Made by a program: the position numbers and the translations under genes. From Chrysemys picta bellii (lineage: Eukaryota > Chordata > Testudines > Emydidae), in the NCBI RefSeq assembly GCF_011386835.1, contig NC_088796.1, positions 28,475,011-28,539,010 of the forward strand: a DNA stretch of 64,000 nucleotides, given 5' to 3'. Below, one piece after another: positions 55,201 to 64,000 of the stretch. Numbering within the stretch: the first letter of the stretch is position 1; every line of letters starts with the position of its first letter. The notes below the pieces were generated by a model. That model was not told the DNA's origin. It searched no databases and saw only the letters and a list, made by a program, of their open reading frames with translations.

Positions 55201-58200
55201 GGGTTAAAATTTGTTTTGCCTACCCACAAGAAAAATTGTATTTCAGAATTGAACTCTACTGAGAGCTTTACCTACTCCTTTATAAAGTACCTTTGTCTCC
55301 TATGTGCCTATAATTTGGAGTTAACTAAAAACAAGTATTAATTCAATAACTTGAGTGCTTCCCGTTTATATGGTAATATTAGTATCTTGGGCTAAATAAA
55401 CTCAGACGCTGAAGGCTAATATGTTTTTAGCTCATAATATAATTGCCACCAAGCTGACAGAAACTACCCTTCTGTTGTTAGTACACTGAAATGTATACAC
55501 TGATTACATATGTTGAGACTTACAGTAAATAAGTTCAAAATAATGCTTATTTTTTAACTGGAAAAAAAGCTGAGAAGACCATATTTATTGTGGGAATGTG
55601 TCTGAGAAGCTATCACAAAGACAAGAGTGAGTGGGGAACTTATAAAGAAAAGGGTGCTCCAGACCAGTCAGGGTGCAAAGAAAAGAGAATTTTCTGGTGC
55701 CTCAGTTTCCCTTTTGCTGAACTGCAGTACCTTTGTCTTCAGCCGGGCTCATTAATCAGGCTCTGCCAGGCACCTTAATGCCTGGCAACCACCATTAACT
55801 TTTACAGAGGAATATGCATTTGCCTATTTGTCCCTTTGAAGCTTTTTTGGGGGGTGGAGAGTGAAGAAAGAATTTGCAGTCATTAAAAAGGAAAAAAAAA
55901 AGTGATTTTGTCTACCTCCCACACTATTCATATCACATTCATTCAGACGGTCCTATCACACAAAACAGAAAACCCCACTACAGGAGGAAGAACAGAACTT
56001 CAAAGGGAAAAACAAAACAAAACAAAAATCCAGTCTGTTAAAGAAACAGACCACCTTATCACAAGAGCCATACATAAATGATAAGCCCTGAGGACAGGAG
56101 TGAATCAGAATGCACGGGTAACATACTGAACACTTGTAGAAACTATTATCCATTAGCAAGTACAGGATCCCGAGGAGTTGATTGGCAGAAGCCACTCCAT
56201 TTTTAAATAGCTGTATGACTGATTTATTTTCATCCTCTTAGAGTAACCACTTCATGGTTGTTGAGAATGATGTGGAAGTTGCTCAATTCATTAATAACAA
56301 CCCAGAATTTCTAACTCTTACGGAGCCATTCTGGAAAGAGCTTGCCAACCTTCCTGCTGTCTATGAATATAGTGCATACCGAAGATTAATTGAACATTTT
56401 GGTACTCACTTCCTGCACTCTGGATCTCTGGGAGGACATTACAAAGTTCTCTTTTATATGGATACTGAAAAAATCAAAGCAGAAGGTAGAGTACTGCATT
56501 TGTTACAATGAACCAAGAGAATGAACAAGTGAAGAAACTGCTCTCTAGATCCTCCCAGCTAGCAAATAAAACAAAAATAAAGAGACTGCTTTCTCACCAG
56601 TCAGTCGCCAGAGACTCTCCTTATTGATAATAAACTAGAGGTGGGCTCAAGCTGCTATCTTTAGATCCCGATCTGGGTGTTGGATATTCAAAGTTCAGGG
56701 AGATTTGGATTTGGGGTTCAGCCTATTATACATTTGGTTCCACACATTATATATGTAAAGAGCCATTTGAAAAATTTGGATCCCAATCCTGGTTTGGCTT
56801 TTGAACAGCCCCAAAGTTCAGAGGTGTTTGGATATGAGGTGTGATTAAAGTCCGTCTCTAGCAAAGGCCGAACAAAATAAAAACAAAGCAAAGGGCAAAA
56901 CTGCACATATGGTGATACTCAAAGACACAACCATTGCTGGAAGGGCAGGGGTGGGGTGAGAAAAAGGATAAATCAGAAAAAAGGAAATAATATATCAGGC
57001 AAATACATCATTCAGCTTTCTGCCAGTATCCTTAGGGATAGCTACTGGTTACTGGTAACCCTTAGCATGGGATCTGCTTTGTAGTTGTCTCCTCCTTCAA
57101 GAAAATGTTGCAGTTGTTCTATTCCTAAAGTGGGCCCTCAGTCAATGGGAGCCTCACACATGAATCCAAAAGCAGAAATTAATTTTCAGCCTACTGTGAA
57201 GGTAACTGGATCTATTTCTTTCCAGGTTTGAGTATTACAGACATGTACAAATGTACATCATCAGGTTGGAACTTACTCATCGTAAAAAAGAAAAAGACTA
57301 CCTGCTCAAAACTGGATGAGCTGTTAAAATCCTCTTCAGGTAAATGATTCCACGGCACAGAGATTTCTTGCACTGCGGGATATGTCAGAACTGGTTACCT
57401 GGGGGAGATCAATAAAACAGAAGGGCTTTTTGGATGTAGTGGAACCCTGACTATCTGAATGGAATTACAGGGAATATATTTGCATAAACAGGTTTCAGAT
57501 AAGAGGGACTGAGGCCTTGGCTACACTTACCCGGTAGTTCGGCGGCGAGCGATCGAACTTCTGGGTTCGACTTATCGCGTCTAGTCTGGACGCGATAAGT
57601 CGAACCCGGAAGTGCTCGCCGTCGACTGCGGTACTCCAGCTCGGCGAGAGGAGTACCGCGGAGTCGACGGGGGAGCCTGCCTGCCGAGTGTGGACCAAGG
57701 TAAGTTCGAACTAAGGTACTTCGAACTTCAGCTACGTTATTCACGTAGCTGAAGTTCCGTACCTTAGTTCGAATTAGGGGGTTAGTGTAGACCTGGCCTT
57801 AGTTTTCACTGTAAATGATGCATGTCTGGTGACATAATCGAGATTTCAGATATAAGTGTGTTAACATTTGAGGAGCTTGGAAAAGGTATCACAATTGTCA
57901 AAATATTGTGTAAGTTGGTGGAATGAGCAGAAAAAACAAATGCAAAGCCGTCCCTTTCATCCGTTTGGTCACTAGGCCAATCCTGGCAGGTGCTGAGCTT
58001 CAGTAGGAATGGCAAGTGCTCAGCATCTCTCAGGACAGGATAATAGGGTAATAGCCACCATGGATTTGTCAAGAACAAATCATACCCCCAACCCAATTTC
58101 CTTCTTTGACACGGTTACTGACCTATTGGATAGGGGAGAAGCAGTAGATGTGACATACCTCGATTTTAGTAAGGCTTTTGACACAGTCCCACAGGACGTT

Positions 58201-61200
58201 CACATATGGTCTAGATTACATTACTATAAGATGGGTGCAAAACTGGTTGAAAGACCATACTCAAAGTGGAGATGTCAATGGTTCATGTCAAACTGGGGAG
58301 ACTTATCTACTGGGATCCCGCAGGGGTAGTCGTGGGTCCTGTACTAGTTAATATTTTCATTAATGTCTTGTAACAGAATGGAGGGTATGCTTATAAAATT
58401 TGTGGATGACACCAAACTAAGAAGGTTCACAAGCACTTTGAAGGACAGGATGAGAATTCAACATGATCTTGACAAATTAGAGAATTGGTCTAAAATCAAC
58501 AAGATGAAATTCAATAAAGCCAAGTGCCAGCTACTACACTTGGAAGGAAAAATCAAATGCACAAATACAAAATGGGGAATAATTGGCTAGGCAGTAGCTG
58601 AAAAGGATCTGGGGGTTCTAGTGGATCACAAATTGAAAATAAGCCAACAATGTGATGCAGTTGTGAAAAAGGCTAATATCGTTCTGGGGTGTATTAACAG
58701 GAGTTTTGTATGTAAGACATGGGGGGTAATTTACCCTCTCTACTTGGCACTGATGAGTCCTCATCTGGAGAACTGTGTCCAGTTTTGGGTGCCATACTTT
58801 AGGAAAGATGTGGACAAATTGGAGAGAGGCCAGAGGAAAGCAACAAAAATGATAAAGATTTAGAAAATCCGACCTGTGAGGACAGGTTAAAAAAACCCAG
58901 GCTTATTTAGTCTTGAGAAAAGAAGATGGGGATGGGGGGCACCTGATAACAGTCTTCAAATATGTTAAGGGCTGTTATAAAGAGGACTGAAGCTAGGACA
59001 AGAAGTAATTGGCTTTATCTCCAGCAAGGGAGATTTAGGTTAGATATTAGGAAAAAATTCTAACTATAAGGGCAGTTAAGCTCTGGAATAGGTTTCCAAG
59101 GGAGGGTGTGGAAGCCTTGTCATTGGAAGTGTTTAAGAGCAGGTTGGACAAACACCTGTTGGGATGGCCTTGCTTCAGTGCAGGGGGATGGACTAGATGT
59201 TTTCTCAAGGTCCCTTCCAGCCCTACATATCTATGATTTTATGACAGCTATTCCCAGCCTGACTTGATTAGAGCCCACCTGGTGGTAGATTTGTGGATAG
59301 CCTCTCTTCCACATCCCTTGAGCCATACTCATTCACAGTTGCAATGGCCCAGATCCACAAAAGTATTTAGAAGACTAAGTCCCAGGTGTATGCACCAGTG
59401 TGATCAACAAACCTTCTGTTTGGCTGCCACCTAGTTCTGTAGGTGCTTAATTCACTTGGCACTAAATTTCTACTGTAACAGTTCCATAGGTGTCTCTGGG
59501 TGCACTACTGCCTTACTCTAGGCATCTGGAAATCTATCTGTTGCCCCAGAGTGATTCACAAAGTGGGGGAAGGTAGGCGGAGAAGTGCCTATCTCACGTG
59601 GGATCCAATCTGGTAGGCGTGCTCCGAGGCTGCCCACCAGAGTGGGTCCCACTCAAAATCTGGTGGGGAGTAAGAGGAATGGTGATGGGGTGCTAACCTT
59701 ATAACTTTTAGCCCAGTGGTTAAAGCACTTGCTATCGGGCTAAAAGTTATAAAGTGGGCACCATCAGCACCACTTCCACCTCCTCTCATTGTGTGTGGAG
59801 TGTTTCTCACAAACAATGACTTAGGCATCTAAGTCACCTGACTCCAGGAGAGGGGGGTCCCGTTCATGAACTGCTAGCAGAGATAGGTGCCTCCCTGCAG
59901 CCTGGACTTAGATGCCTACCTCTGTGACAAGGGCAGGGCTTAGCACACATCCCTCTTATCAGCATCTCCCATTGGCTGGCTTAGGAGGCTCCCTGCCTAG
60001 CATGCTGGCATTGTGGATTGCATTCTTAGGTGCCTGTCTCTCCTCATGCATTGTTCAGGACACCTAACTTAGGCTTTGTGAATTGCAATGTTGTTCCTGT
60101 GATTGTCTAGGTGCCTAAAAGTTAGGTGTTGTGATCTTTAGCACTGCAATGGCTAAGTCCCTTGGTGGATCCAGGCCTATACATCTACTTTTTTTCTGTC
60201 CCTTCTCCCCTCTCCAGTTCTCCATCCTACTCCTCTAATTCACTCTTGTCTGCTTTCTATTTGTTTTTCACTTGTTATGTGCTCCTTTCCTCACCAGGAG
60301 GCCACCTGCAGCTCAGGGTGAGGAGCATCCATGGGTAGTTCTATGGAGCAATAGACACACACTTGCAGAGCTGAGCTGTGTGTTACAAGACAGACACACA
60401 AAGCTTGGGCTGGTGAGCTGCTCCAGTGGCTATTTGCATTAAGAGCCACCGCAGAAGTAGGGGATAAAGGAGGGTTTCTAAAAGACGCGCACCTTCTTTA
60501 CTCAAAACAGCATTTCTGCTGTAAGGAGTTGGAATGATTCCAGAGCCATGCTGCTTTCCCTATCTGCACTTTTGCCCTAGTCAGGTCCTCCCATGGTTGG
60601 GAAACACCATTTCAGGATTTGGCCCGCTATTACCATTCTAGGATACTTGTGCTATATTACTTAAATTCTCTACTGATGTGCCCTTTAATTGCTTGCACAG
60701 GTATTTGCATTATTTCTATTGCTACATGAAAACATATCAATACTGGTTTTCTGTATTTCTCACCCCTGAATGTGTAGGAGTCAGTCAGAATCAGATTAGA
60801 GGTGATCCCTATGTAGAGGGAGGAAATCCAGCGGCTGTTGCAGGCCTTGCTTATCTAGATTTGAATAATCCTGCTGGAAATAGTGAAAGATATTCCTTCT
60901 GGGCTCGATCAGTGAAATACTATCCTAGAGTAATTAAACAAAAGGTAAGACTTGGTACTATTTTCCTAAAACAGCCCTGAGAGGTGGGTTTATCTGAAGT
61001 GGGGACATGATTAAGCTATAGGGGTTAATCGGCACCAGTTGTAAATGACAATAGTTTTGTATCCAGATTGTTTTTGAAAAATTAAAATAAGAAAAATGTG
61101 CACAGGCAAAGCAGACTGTTTGAGAAATGGACAGTAATGACTGGCACTTTTACAAAATCAAGGCTCTGATCCTGCATTGAATTTTGTATACTATAGAGCA

Positions 61201-63863
61201 TTTTTGTACAAGAATTTTGTACAAGTAGATACTGCCCCTGTGCAGAGCCCCAATAATTTCACTACTGCTTTGCATAAGCACAGGGGTCCATCTGCTTAGA
61301 TCTCAGGGCCCAAATATTGGAGCACAGTGTCAAATGAAAAGGATCAATTCTGTCAATGAGTTTGGGATTTAATGTGAGCTCTGGAAGTGTGAGATTTTGT
61401 GGAAGGGCTATAGCAGCAAAAAGTATTATTTTTTATCTTCTTAATCGTTATAGAATGAAACTGACCTTATAATTGTTTAAAATATACAACTTCTTGGACC
61501 GGGGAAGCTCACATAGAGACTTCGCTAGTGCATAGTTTTTGAACATGTCATGGCATTATTTAGCCCCAATCCACAAAGCCATGGCTGAACTGTGTTGAAT
61601 ACTGCTGAGCTGCAAGTGACTTTAACATATGTCGCACAAAGTTGGTTTTGAGTGTAGATGAAGCCTTACTTGATTTTTCCTACTAACGACAGATGAAGAG
61701 TTTTCCCTCTTTGCAAAATTGTCCACACAATATACATCTCCAAATATGACAGGTTTCAGAGTTCTTCGGAAGTGGGCTGTAGTCCACGAAAGCTTATGCT
61801 CTAATAAATTTGTTACTCTAAGGTGCCACAAGTACTCCTGTTCTTCTATCTCCAAATATGTTACATGACCGATGTGTTATTAAACTGTGACACCCTTAAA
61901 ATATGTAGTTTTTAAATTTAAGACACATCTGTTTATTGCATTTAGCTAACACCATTGTATGAGCTGGTAAAGGAAGTGTCCTGTGCCTCAGTTAAAAGGC
62001 ATTACCTGAAACTAGCCATTGAAGAGTATCTGAGTGAGAATGATCCCTGCAAATGTCGACCATGTCAAAATGGTGGCGAACCTGCCATAGTAGAAACTCA
62101 GTGCCTCTGTTTCTGCAAACCTTATACGTTTGGAGCAGCTTGTGAACTCGGAACTCTTGTACAAGATCAACCAGGTAGGTACGCATTTGTTTTGAGATTT
62201 CAAAAGTTTAAAGCATACTTTTCTGCTTGCAATGATACGATCAGTGCTATTGTGTAGGTTGAATGTGCAGCTGATATTGGGCACCAGCAACCTCTAAAAG
62301 TCAAGTGGATTTTTGAGGGCATCAGGTTGCCAGGGGACAGAGGTTAAATGAGTATGGGGAGTATTCCTCTCTGTTAGACTATGTGTCTCTGCTTAATATT
62401 TGTATACAGCACTTTACATTTTCCAAGTATTTTCTTTAAGTATTGTTGACAATACTAGTAACAGTGAGAGCAGTCCTGCATTGGCAAGCAAATGGACTAG
62501 ATGGATTAATAGATTTTTTCCATCTCTTGCTTCTCTGATTCTGTTATCCCCATTTTACAAATAGAAAAACTGAGATGCAAAAAGATCAAGGCCAGAATTT
62601 TCAAACTTGGGTGCCTAACCACATTGATTACCATGTTGTTGTAGCAGTGTCTGTCCGAGCATATGAGAGACACAAGGTAGGTGAGGTGACAGCTTTTATG
62701 GGACTAACTTCTGCTGGTGAGAGAGACAAGCTTTTGAGCTTCACAGAGCTCTTCTTCAGGTCTGGGGAAGGTAATCAAACTTAGACACTTAAGTGCACAT
62801 TTAAGCACCTAAACTATTGCCCAGTTTTCAGAGGTATCCAGCACCCATAAGTACTATTGAAAAAAGTAGAGTTTGTGTCATGTGCCCCTCTGATTATTTA
62901 AGTGCCTTACTTTAGGCATCTAGCTTGAAAGTTGACTTGCCCAAGGTTACGTACAAAGTCAGGATTAGAACTCATGACTCAAAGTATAGTACTCAGTCCA
63001 CTAGAGCAAACTGCTTTTTTTTTCCAAATTTGCCAATATCCTAGGCTTCTACATTACTTGTGTCCTGCGATACGTGAAATACCACTGATGAGTAGAGAAA
63101 AGGGAACGACTGTTCTAGTGGTGATGCAATGAGGGATCAGATTTGTGAGAGGAGTATGTGTGCAGGGAGGGTATAAGAGCATAGAGATCAGTATTGGATT
63201 GCATGGGTTTATTTGAACTAATCTAAACTTGAATAAAAGTTTGGATTCAAAGAGCACCAGTGACTAATATTATGCTGGTCTTCCCCTGACAAACTGAGTG
63301 TCACAATTATTGTTTTTGCTATGCAGCGTTCAATAACATTTTTGGAGTAAATTAACAAAAATGAAAAATGGGTCCATTTCACATCTTGTAAAACAGGAAC
63401 ACATTCATTTTTTTTGTCCAGTTGTAGTATGGTGCTACATTTCTATTTACTCATTCTGGTAAAAAATCAGCAATGAATCCACAGAATTACACCAGTGTAA
63501 AAGCAATACAAGCAAGAAAAGTCTAGGGTCCATGATAGTGAGATCTTAGATTCAGCTCCAAGCTAATGGTTTGGGATCATCATTAGCTTTGACTGTTCTT
63601 TCCTGCTTTTAAGATACCAGCAGCTACTAAGAGGACAATAGAATTTCCTACATATTCCTATAATGTAAAGTCTCACTCTAACATTACACAGGAGTCATTG
63701 ATGGAAGGTGGAATTGCTGGTCCTCTTGGAGTCCTTGCTCAGGAGGAAGGAAGTCAAGGAGTCGAACCTGCAATAATCCACCACCTAGTGGTGGTGGGAT
63801 ATCCTGCATTGGAGAACAGTCAGAAAGCAGACAGTGTGAGGATGAGGAGTTGCAACATTTTCG
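46229..63863 (+). CDS. C7: Complement component C7, 12 coding exons (3' part beyond window)
   Basis: Twelve exons join to 540 codons plus two bases in one frame, all with AG acceptors and GT donors. C7 is a secreted plasma protein that binds C5b6, inserts into membranes and starts assembly of the membrane attack complex. Domains in order: signal peptide (about 1-22), TSP1 (about 27-80), LDLRa (about 85-120), MACPF (about 125-460, signature [12 protein letters not shown] at 278-289), EGF-like (about 441-473), second TSP1 (about 488-540). Missing to the right are two CCP and two FIMAC modules, expected from a total of about 840 residues. Introns hold many repeats. PLE insertions lie in introns 3 and 10. 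Confidence 0.97.
46554..46609 (+). CDS. C7: C7 coding exon 2, signal peptide
   Basis: After acceptor GATCAG it encodes [18 protein letters not shown] plus two bases, a hydrophobic secretion signal. Donor GTGAGT. Confidence 0.9.
47325..47400 (+). CDS. C7: C7 coding exon 3, start of TSP1 repeat 1
   Basis: Encodes [20 protein letters not shown] and GCTKTQ (residues 21-46). W30 and W36 lie in the TSP1 Trp pattern that is C-mannosylated in relatives. The mature N-terminus probably begins near residue 23. Donor GTATAA is weak but canonical. Confidence 0.95.
48043..48207. mobile_element. PLE-derived head-to-head insertion in C7 intron 3, 12-bp target duplication
   Basis: GTTTTATTTTAG flanks both sides (48031-48042 and 48208-48219). 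The left 59 bp is the antisense extended tail (TTTCAGAGTAGCAGCCGTGT); the rest is a sense arm ending at the short terminus CTTCTTTTT. The two arms face outwards. Confidence 0.85.
48293..48423 (+). mobile_element. PLE-derived short insertion, second subfamily, C7 intron 3
   Basis: ACAGTATT flanks both sides (48285-48292 and 48424-48431). GATGAAGTGGGCATTCACCC and ACGAAAGCTTATGCTCTCAA lead to the tail CAGACTAACAATGCTACCCC. Same subfamily as 3126-3336. Confidence 0.7.
48720..48861 (+). CDS. C7: C7 coding exon 4, TSP1 repeat 1 end and LDLRa start
   Basis: Encodes [20 protein letters not shown], then [20 protein letters not shown] and RFRCFS (residues 47-93). Donor GTACTT. Confidence 0.97.
49290..50520 (-). 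pseudogene. CR1 LINE reverse-transcriptase fragment split by a hAT insertion
   Basis: On the minus strand 50400-50218 reads [14 protein letters not shown] and [12 protein letters not shown], including the catalytic FADD, to LVDLA. The same frame resumes at 49470 as [16 protein letters not shown]. The CR1 was therefore continuous before the 49479-50209 element inserted. Confidence 0.85.
49479..50209. mobile_element. hAT-like non-autonomous element nested in CR1, 8-bp target duplication
   Basis: A 731-bp insert with ends TAGGGTGACC and, reading inwards from the right, TAGGGTTGCC. TTGCCAAA (49471-49478) and TTGCCAAG (50210-50217) flank it, one mismatch in 8. The body is GC-rich. Long frames on both strands are composition effects. 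Confidence 0.8.
50671..50905 (+). mobile_element. PLE-derived single arm, C7 intron 4
   Basis: Nearly identical to the right arm of 3807-4397, from GGCTAGCTTGATTATCACTT to the short terminus TCCTGTTCTTCTTT. No second arm and no extended tail. No target duplication found. Confidence 0.8.
51313..51454 (+). CDS. C7: C7 coding exon 5, LDLRa domain
   Basis: Encodes [20 protein letters not shown], then DEDRC, with the acidic calcium-binding cluster (D106, D108, D112, D115, E116), followed by a linker to LTGAG. Donor GTAAGC. Confidence 0.97.
51630..51785. repeat. MIR-like ancient repeat in C7 intron 5
   Basis: CATGGACCAGGACCCCATTG, TGCTAGGTGCTGGACAAACA and AGAGCTTACAGTCTC are the hallmark strings of an old amniote repeat with a GTGCTAGG-TGTACAAAC core. 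Confidence 0.6.
51790..52930. other. C7 intron 5, nothing recognised
   Basis: AT-rich intronic sequence without an identified repeat or RNA gene. Confidence 0.45.
52931..53195. mobile_element. MITE in C7 intron 5
   Basis: Left end GGCTTGTCTACATGG; internal mirror CTACATGGTGAGTTAGCACA / TGCTAACTCACCATGTGGAC. The right side ends GACTACACAGGCCCTAAG. Non-coding. Confidence 0.6.
53336..53474 (+). CDS. C7: C7 coding exon 6, MACPF start
   Basis: Encodes [40 protein letters not shown] and LAYTFQ, ending at residue 187. Donor GTATGT. Confidence 0.97.
53674..53839. mobile_element. hAT-like MITE in C7 intron 6
   Basis: Ends CAGGGCTGGATTTTC and, reading inwards from the right, CAGGGCCAGATTTCC. Flanks GGGAAATC (53666-53673) and GGAAAGTC (53840-53847) match at 6 of 8. 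Related in end sequence to 7832-8009. Confidence 0.7.
54654..54788 (+). CDS. C7: C7 coding exon 7, MACPF
   Basis: 45 codons: [20 protein letters not shown] and onwards to TQEKSSKK. The human exon, as I remember it, is about 12 residues longer with a Ser/Arg-rich stretch here that this copy lacks. Donor GTATGT. Confidence 0.96.
54795..56230. other. C7 intron 7, nothing recognised
   Basis: AT-rich with homopolymer A runs. No clear repeat or gene. Confidence 0.45.
56242..56485 (+). CDS. C7: C7 coding exon 8, MACPF signature
   Basis: Encodes [20 protein letters not shown] to MDTEKIKAE plus one base, and contains the MACPF signature with FGTHF. Donor GTAGAG. Confidence 0.97.
57226..57339 (+). 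CDS. C7: C7 coding exon 9, MACPF
   Basis: Encodes [20 protein letters not shown], then [17 protein letters not shown]. Two cysteines are placed as in other C7 proteins. Donor GTAAAT. Confidence 0.95.
57513..57798. mobile_element. Harbinger-type MITE with two long hairpins, C7 intron 9
   Basis: Ends GGCCTTGGCTACACT and AGTGTAGACCTGGCC. The flank is TGA at the left and TTA at the right. Interior: GGGTTCGACTTATCGCGTCT mirrors ACGCGATAAGTCGAACCC, and AGGTACTTCGAACTTCAGCT mirrors AGCTGAAGTTCCGTACCT. Same family as 23850-24125. Confidence 0.75.
58060..59245 (+). pseudogene. CR1 LINE reverse-transcriptase fragment with 3' end, C7 intron 9
   Basis: Plus-strand segments read [16 protein letters not shown], then [50 protein letters not shown] and [16 protein letters not shown], the CR1 RT palm, thumb and C-terminus in order. 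Stops and frameshifts break it. It ends with AGGTCCCTTCCAGCCCTACA and ATCTATGATTTTATGA. Confidence 0.9.
59346..60177. mobile_element. Non-coding DNA element with GGCCCAGATCCAC ends, C7 intron 9
   Basis: Left end GGCCCAGATCCACAAAAG; right end, read inwards, GGCCTGGATCCACCAAGG. Contains many TAGGTGCCT/AGGCACCTA-like mirror motifs and a perfect 16-bp hairpin (59699-59714 with 59737-59752). No transposase frame. Confidence 0.65.
60778..60944 (+). CDS. C7: C7 coding exon 10, MACPF
   Basis: Encodes [40 protein letters not shown] and [15 protein letters not shown], ending at residue 407. Donor GTAAGA. Confidence 0.97.
61749..61847. mobile_element. PLE-derived insertion in C7 intron 10, 13-bp target duplication
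   Basis: ATCTCCAAATATG flanks both sides (61736-61748 and 61848-61860). A 12-base antisense tail stub (AGGTTTCAGAGT) is joined directly to a sense arm (AAGTGGGCTGTAGTCCACGA) ending at TCCTGTTCTTCT. It ends 98 bases before the exon 11 acceptor. Confidence 0.85.
61946..62174 (+). CDS. C7: C7 coding exon 11, MACPF end and EGF-like
   Basis: Encodes [20 protein letters not shown] to the EGF-like [10 protein letters not shown], then [15 protein letters not shown] and QDQP. A PLE-derived insertion ends 98 bases before the acceptor. Donor GTAGGT. Confidence 0.97.
62400..63010. repeat. MIR-like and fold-back repeats with a nested PLE-type tail, C7 intron 11
   Basis: CAGCACTTTACATTTTCCAA, ATCCCCATTTTACAAATAG and GACTTGCCCAAGGTTACGTA are MIR-like. 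AATTTTCAAACTTGGGTGCC starts a fold-back element. Between them, about 62644-62775 (AGGTGACAGCTTTTATGGGA, CTTCTGCTGGTGAGAGAGAC) is another PLE-type tail found widely in turtles. No duplication was fixed for it. Confidence 0.55.
63692..63863 (+). CDS. C7: C7 coding exon 12, TSP1 repeat 2
   Basis: Encodes [20 protein letters not shown] and [20 protein letters not shown] to DEELQHF plus two bases. W490, W493 and W496 form the TSP1 Trp ladder. Donor GTAAGT. Confidence 0.97.
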
Positions 63864-64000
63864 GTAAGTGGAAAAACCTTGAGCATGAATGTAAAGTGGG
63901 AGATCTGGGGCCATTTATGATTTTGACTCAAAACGACTTGTAATTTGTTGGACTGTCACAGCAATTCAGTGGCTTTAGCTAAACCAAAGCATCAAGTTTT
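63864..64000 (+). other. C7: Start of C7 intron 12
   Basis: Follows donor GTAAGT. The remaining C7 exons (CCP and FIMAC modules) lie outside the window. Confidence 0.8.

Overview
This is vertebrate nuclear DNA. Genes have introns, intergenic sequence is AT-rich, two CpG islands are present, and repeats are dense. The repeats point to a turtle, most likely a hidden-necked (cryptodiran) one. They include CryI-type tRNA-derived SINEs, many CR1 LINE pieces, short Penelope-like element (PLE) copies, and PIF-Harbinger and hAT non-autonomous elements. Three protein genes lie in the order PRKAA1 (minus), RPL37 (minus), C7 (plus), which matches conserved synteny (human 5p13). The species call is an inference from repeat families recognised by eye.

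Region 1 (1-5500) is intron 1 and exon 1 of PRKAA1, the AMP-activated kinase alpha-1 catalytic subunit. Exon 1 sits in a CpG island at about 4640-5520. Only exon 1 is present, and later exons lie beyond the left edge. The intron carries two palindromic PLE-derived insertions with clean target-site duplications. Region 2 (5500-21000) is intergenic. It holds hAT and mariner-like short elements, a near full-length but broken CR1 LINE on the minus strand (with other repeats inserted in it), and a 1.5-kb PLE with a GIY-YIG endonuclease remnant. Region 3 (20995-25560) is a complete four-exon RPL37 gene encoding 97 residues, with a 5' terminal oligopyrimidine-like start, an ETS-like site, and MITEs in two introns. 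A G-rich minisatellite of about 1.25 kb abuts its promoter.

Region 4 (26860-46030) is intergenic. It contains a 3.0-kb PIF-Harbinger element with a decayed transposase (40617-43622, flanked by TTA) and several CR1, MIR-like and MITE fragments. I see no CARD6, the gene found here in mammals. Region 5 (46229-63863) holds the first 12 coding exons of C7 (complement component 7). These give 540 complete codons in one consistent reading frame: signal peptide, TSP1, LDLRa, MACPF, EGF-like and second TSP1. The C-terminal CCP and FIMAC part lies beyond the right edge.

The three genes are unrelated in function (energy sensing, ribosome, complement pore) and are neighbours only by synteny. The most striking non-gene signal is a set of short PLE-derived insertions. 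Several have head-to-head (inverted) internal structure, seven have 8-13 bp target duplications, and most have one short and one extended end.
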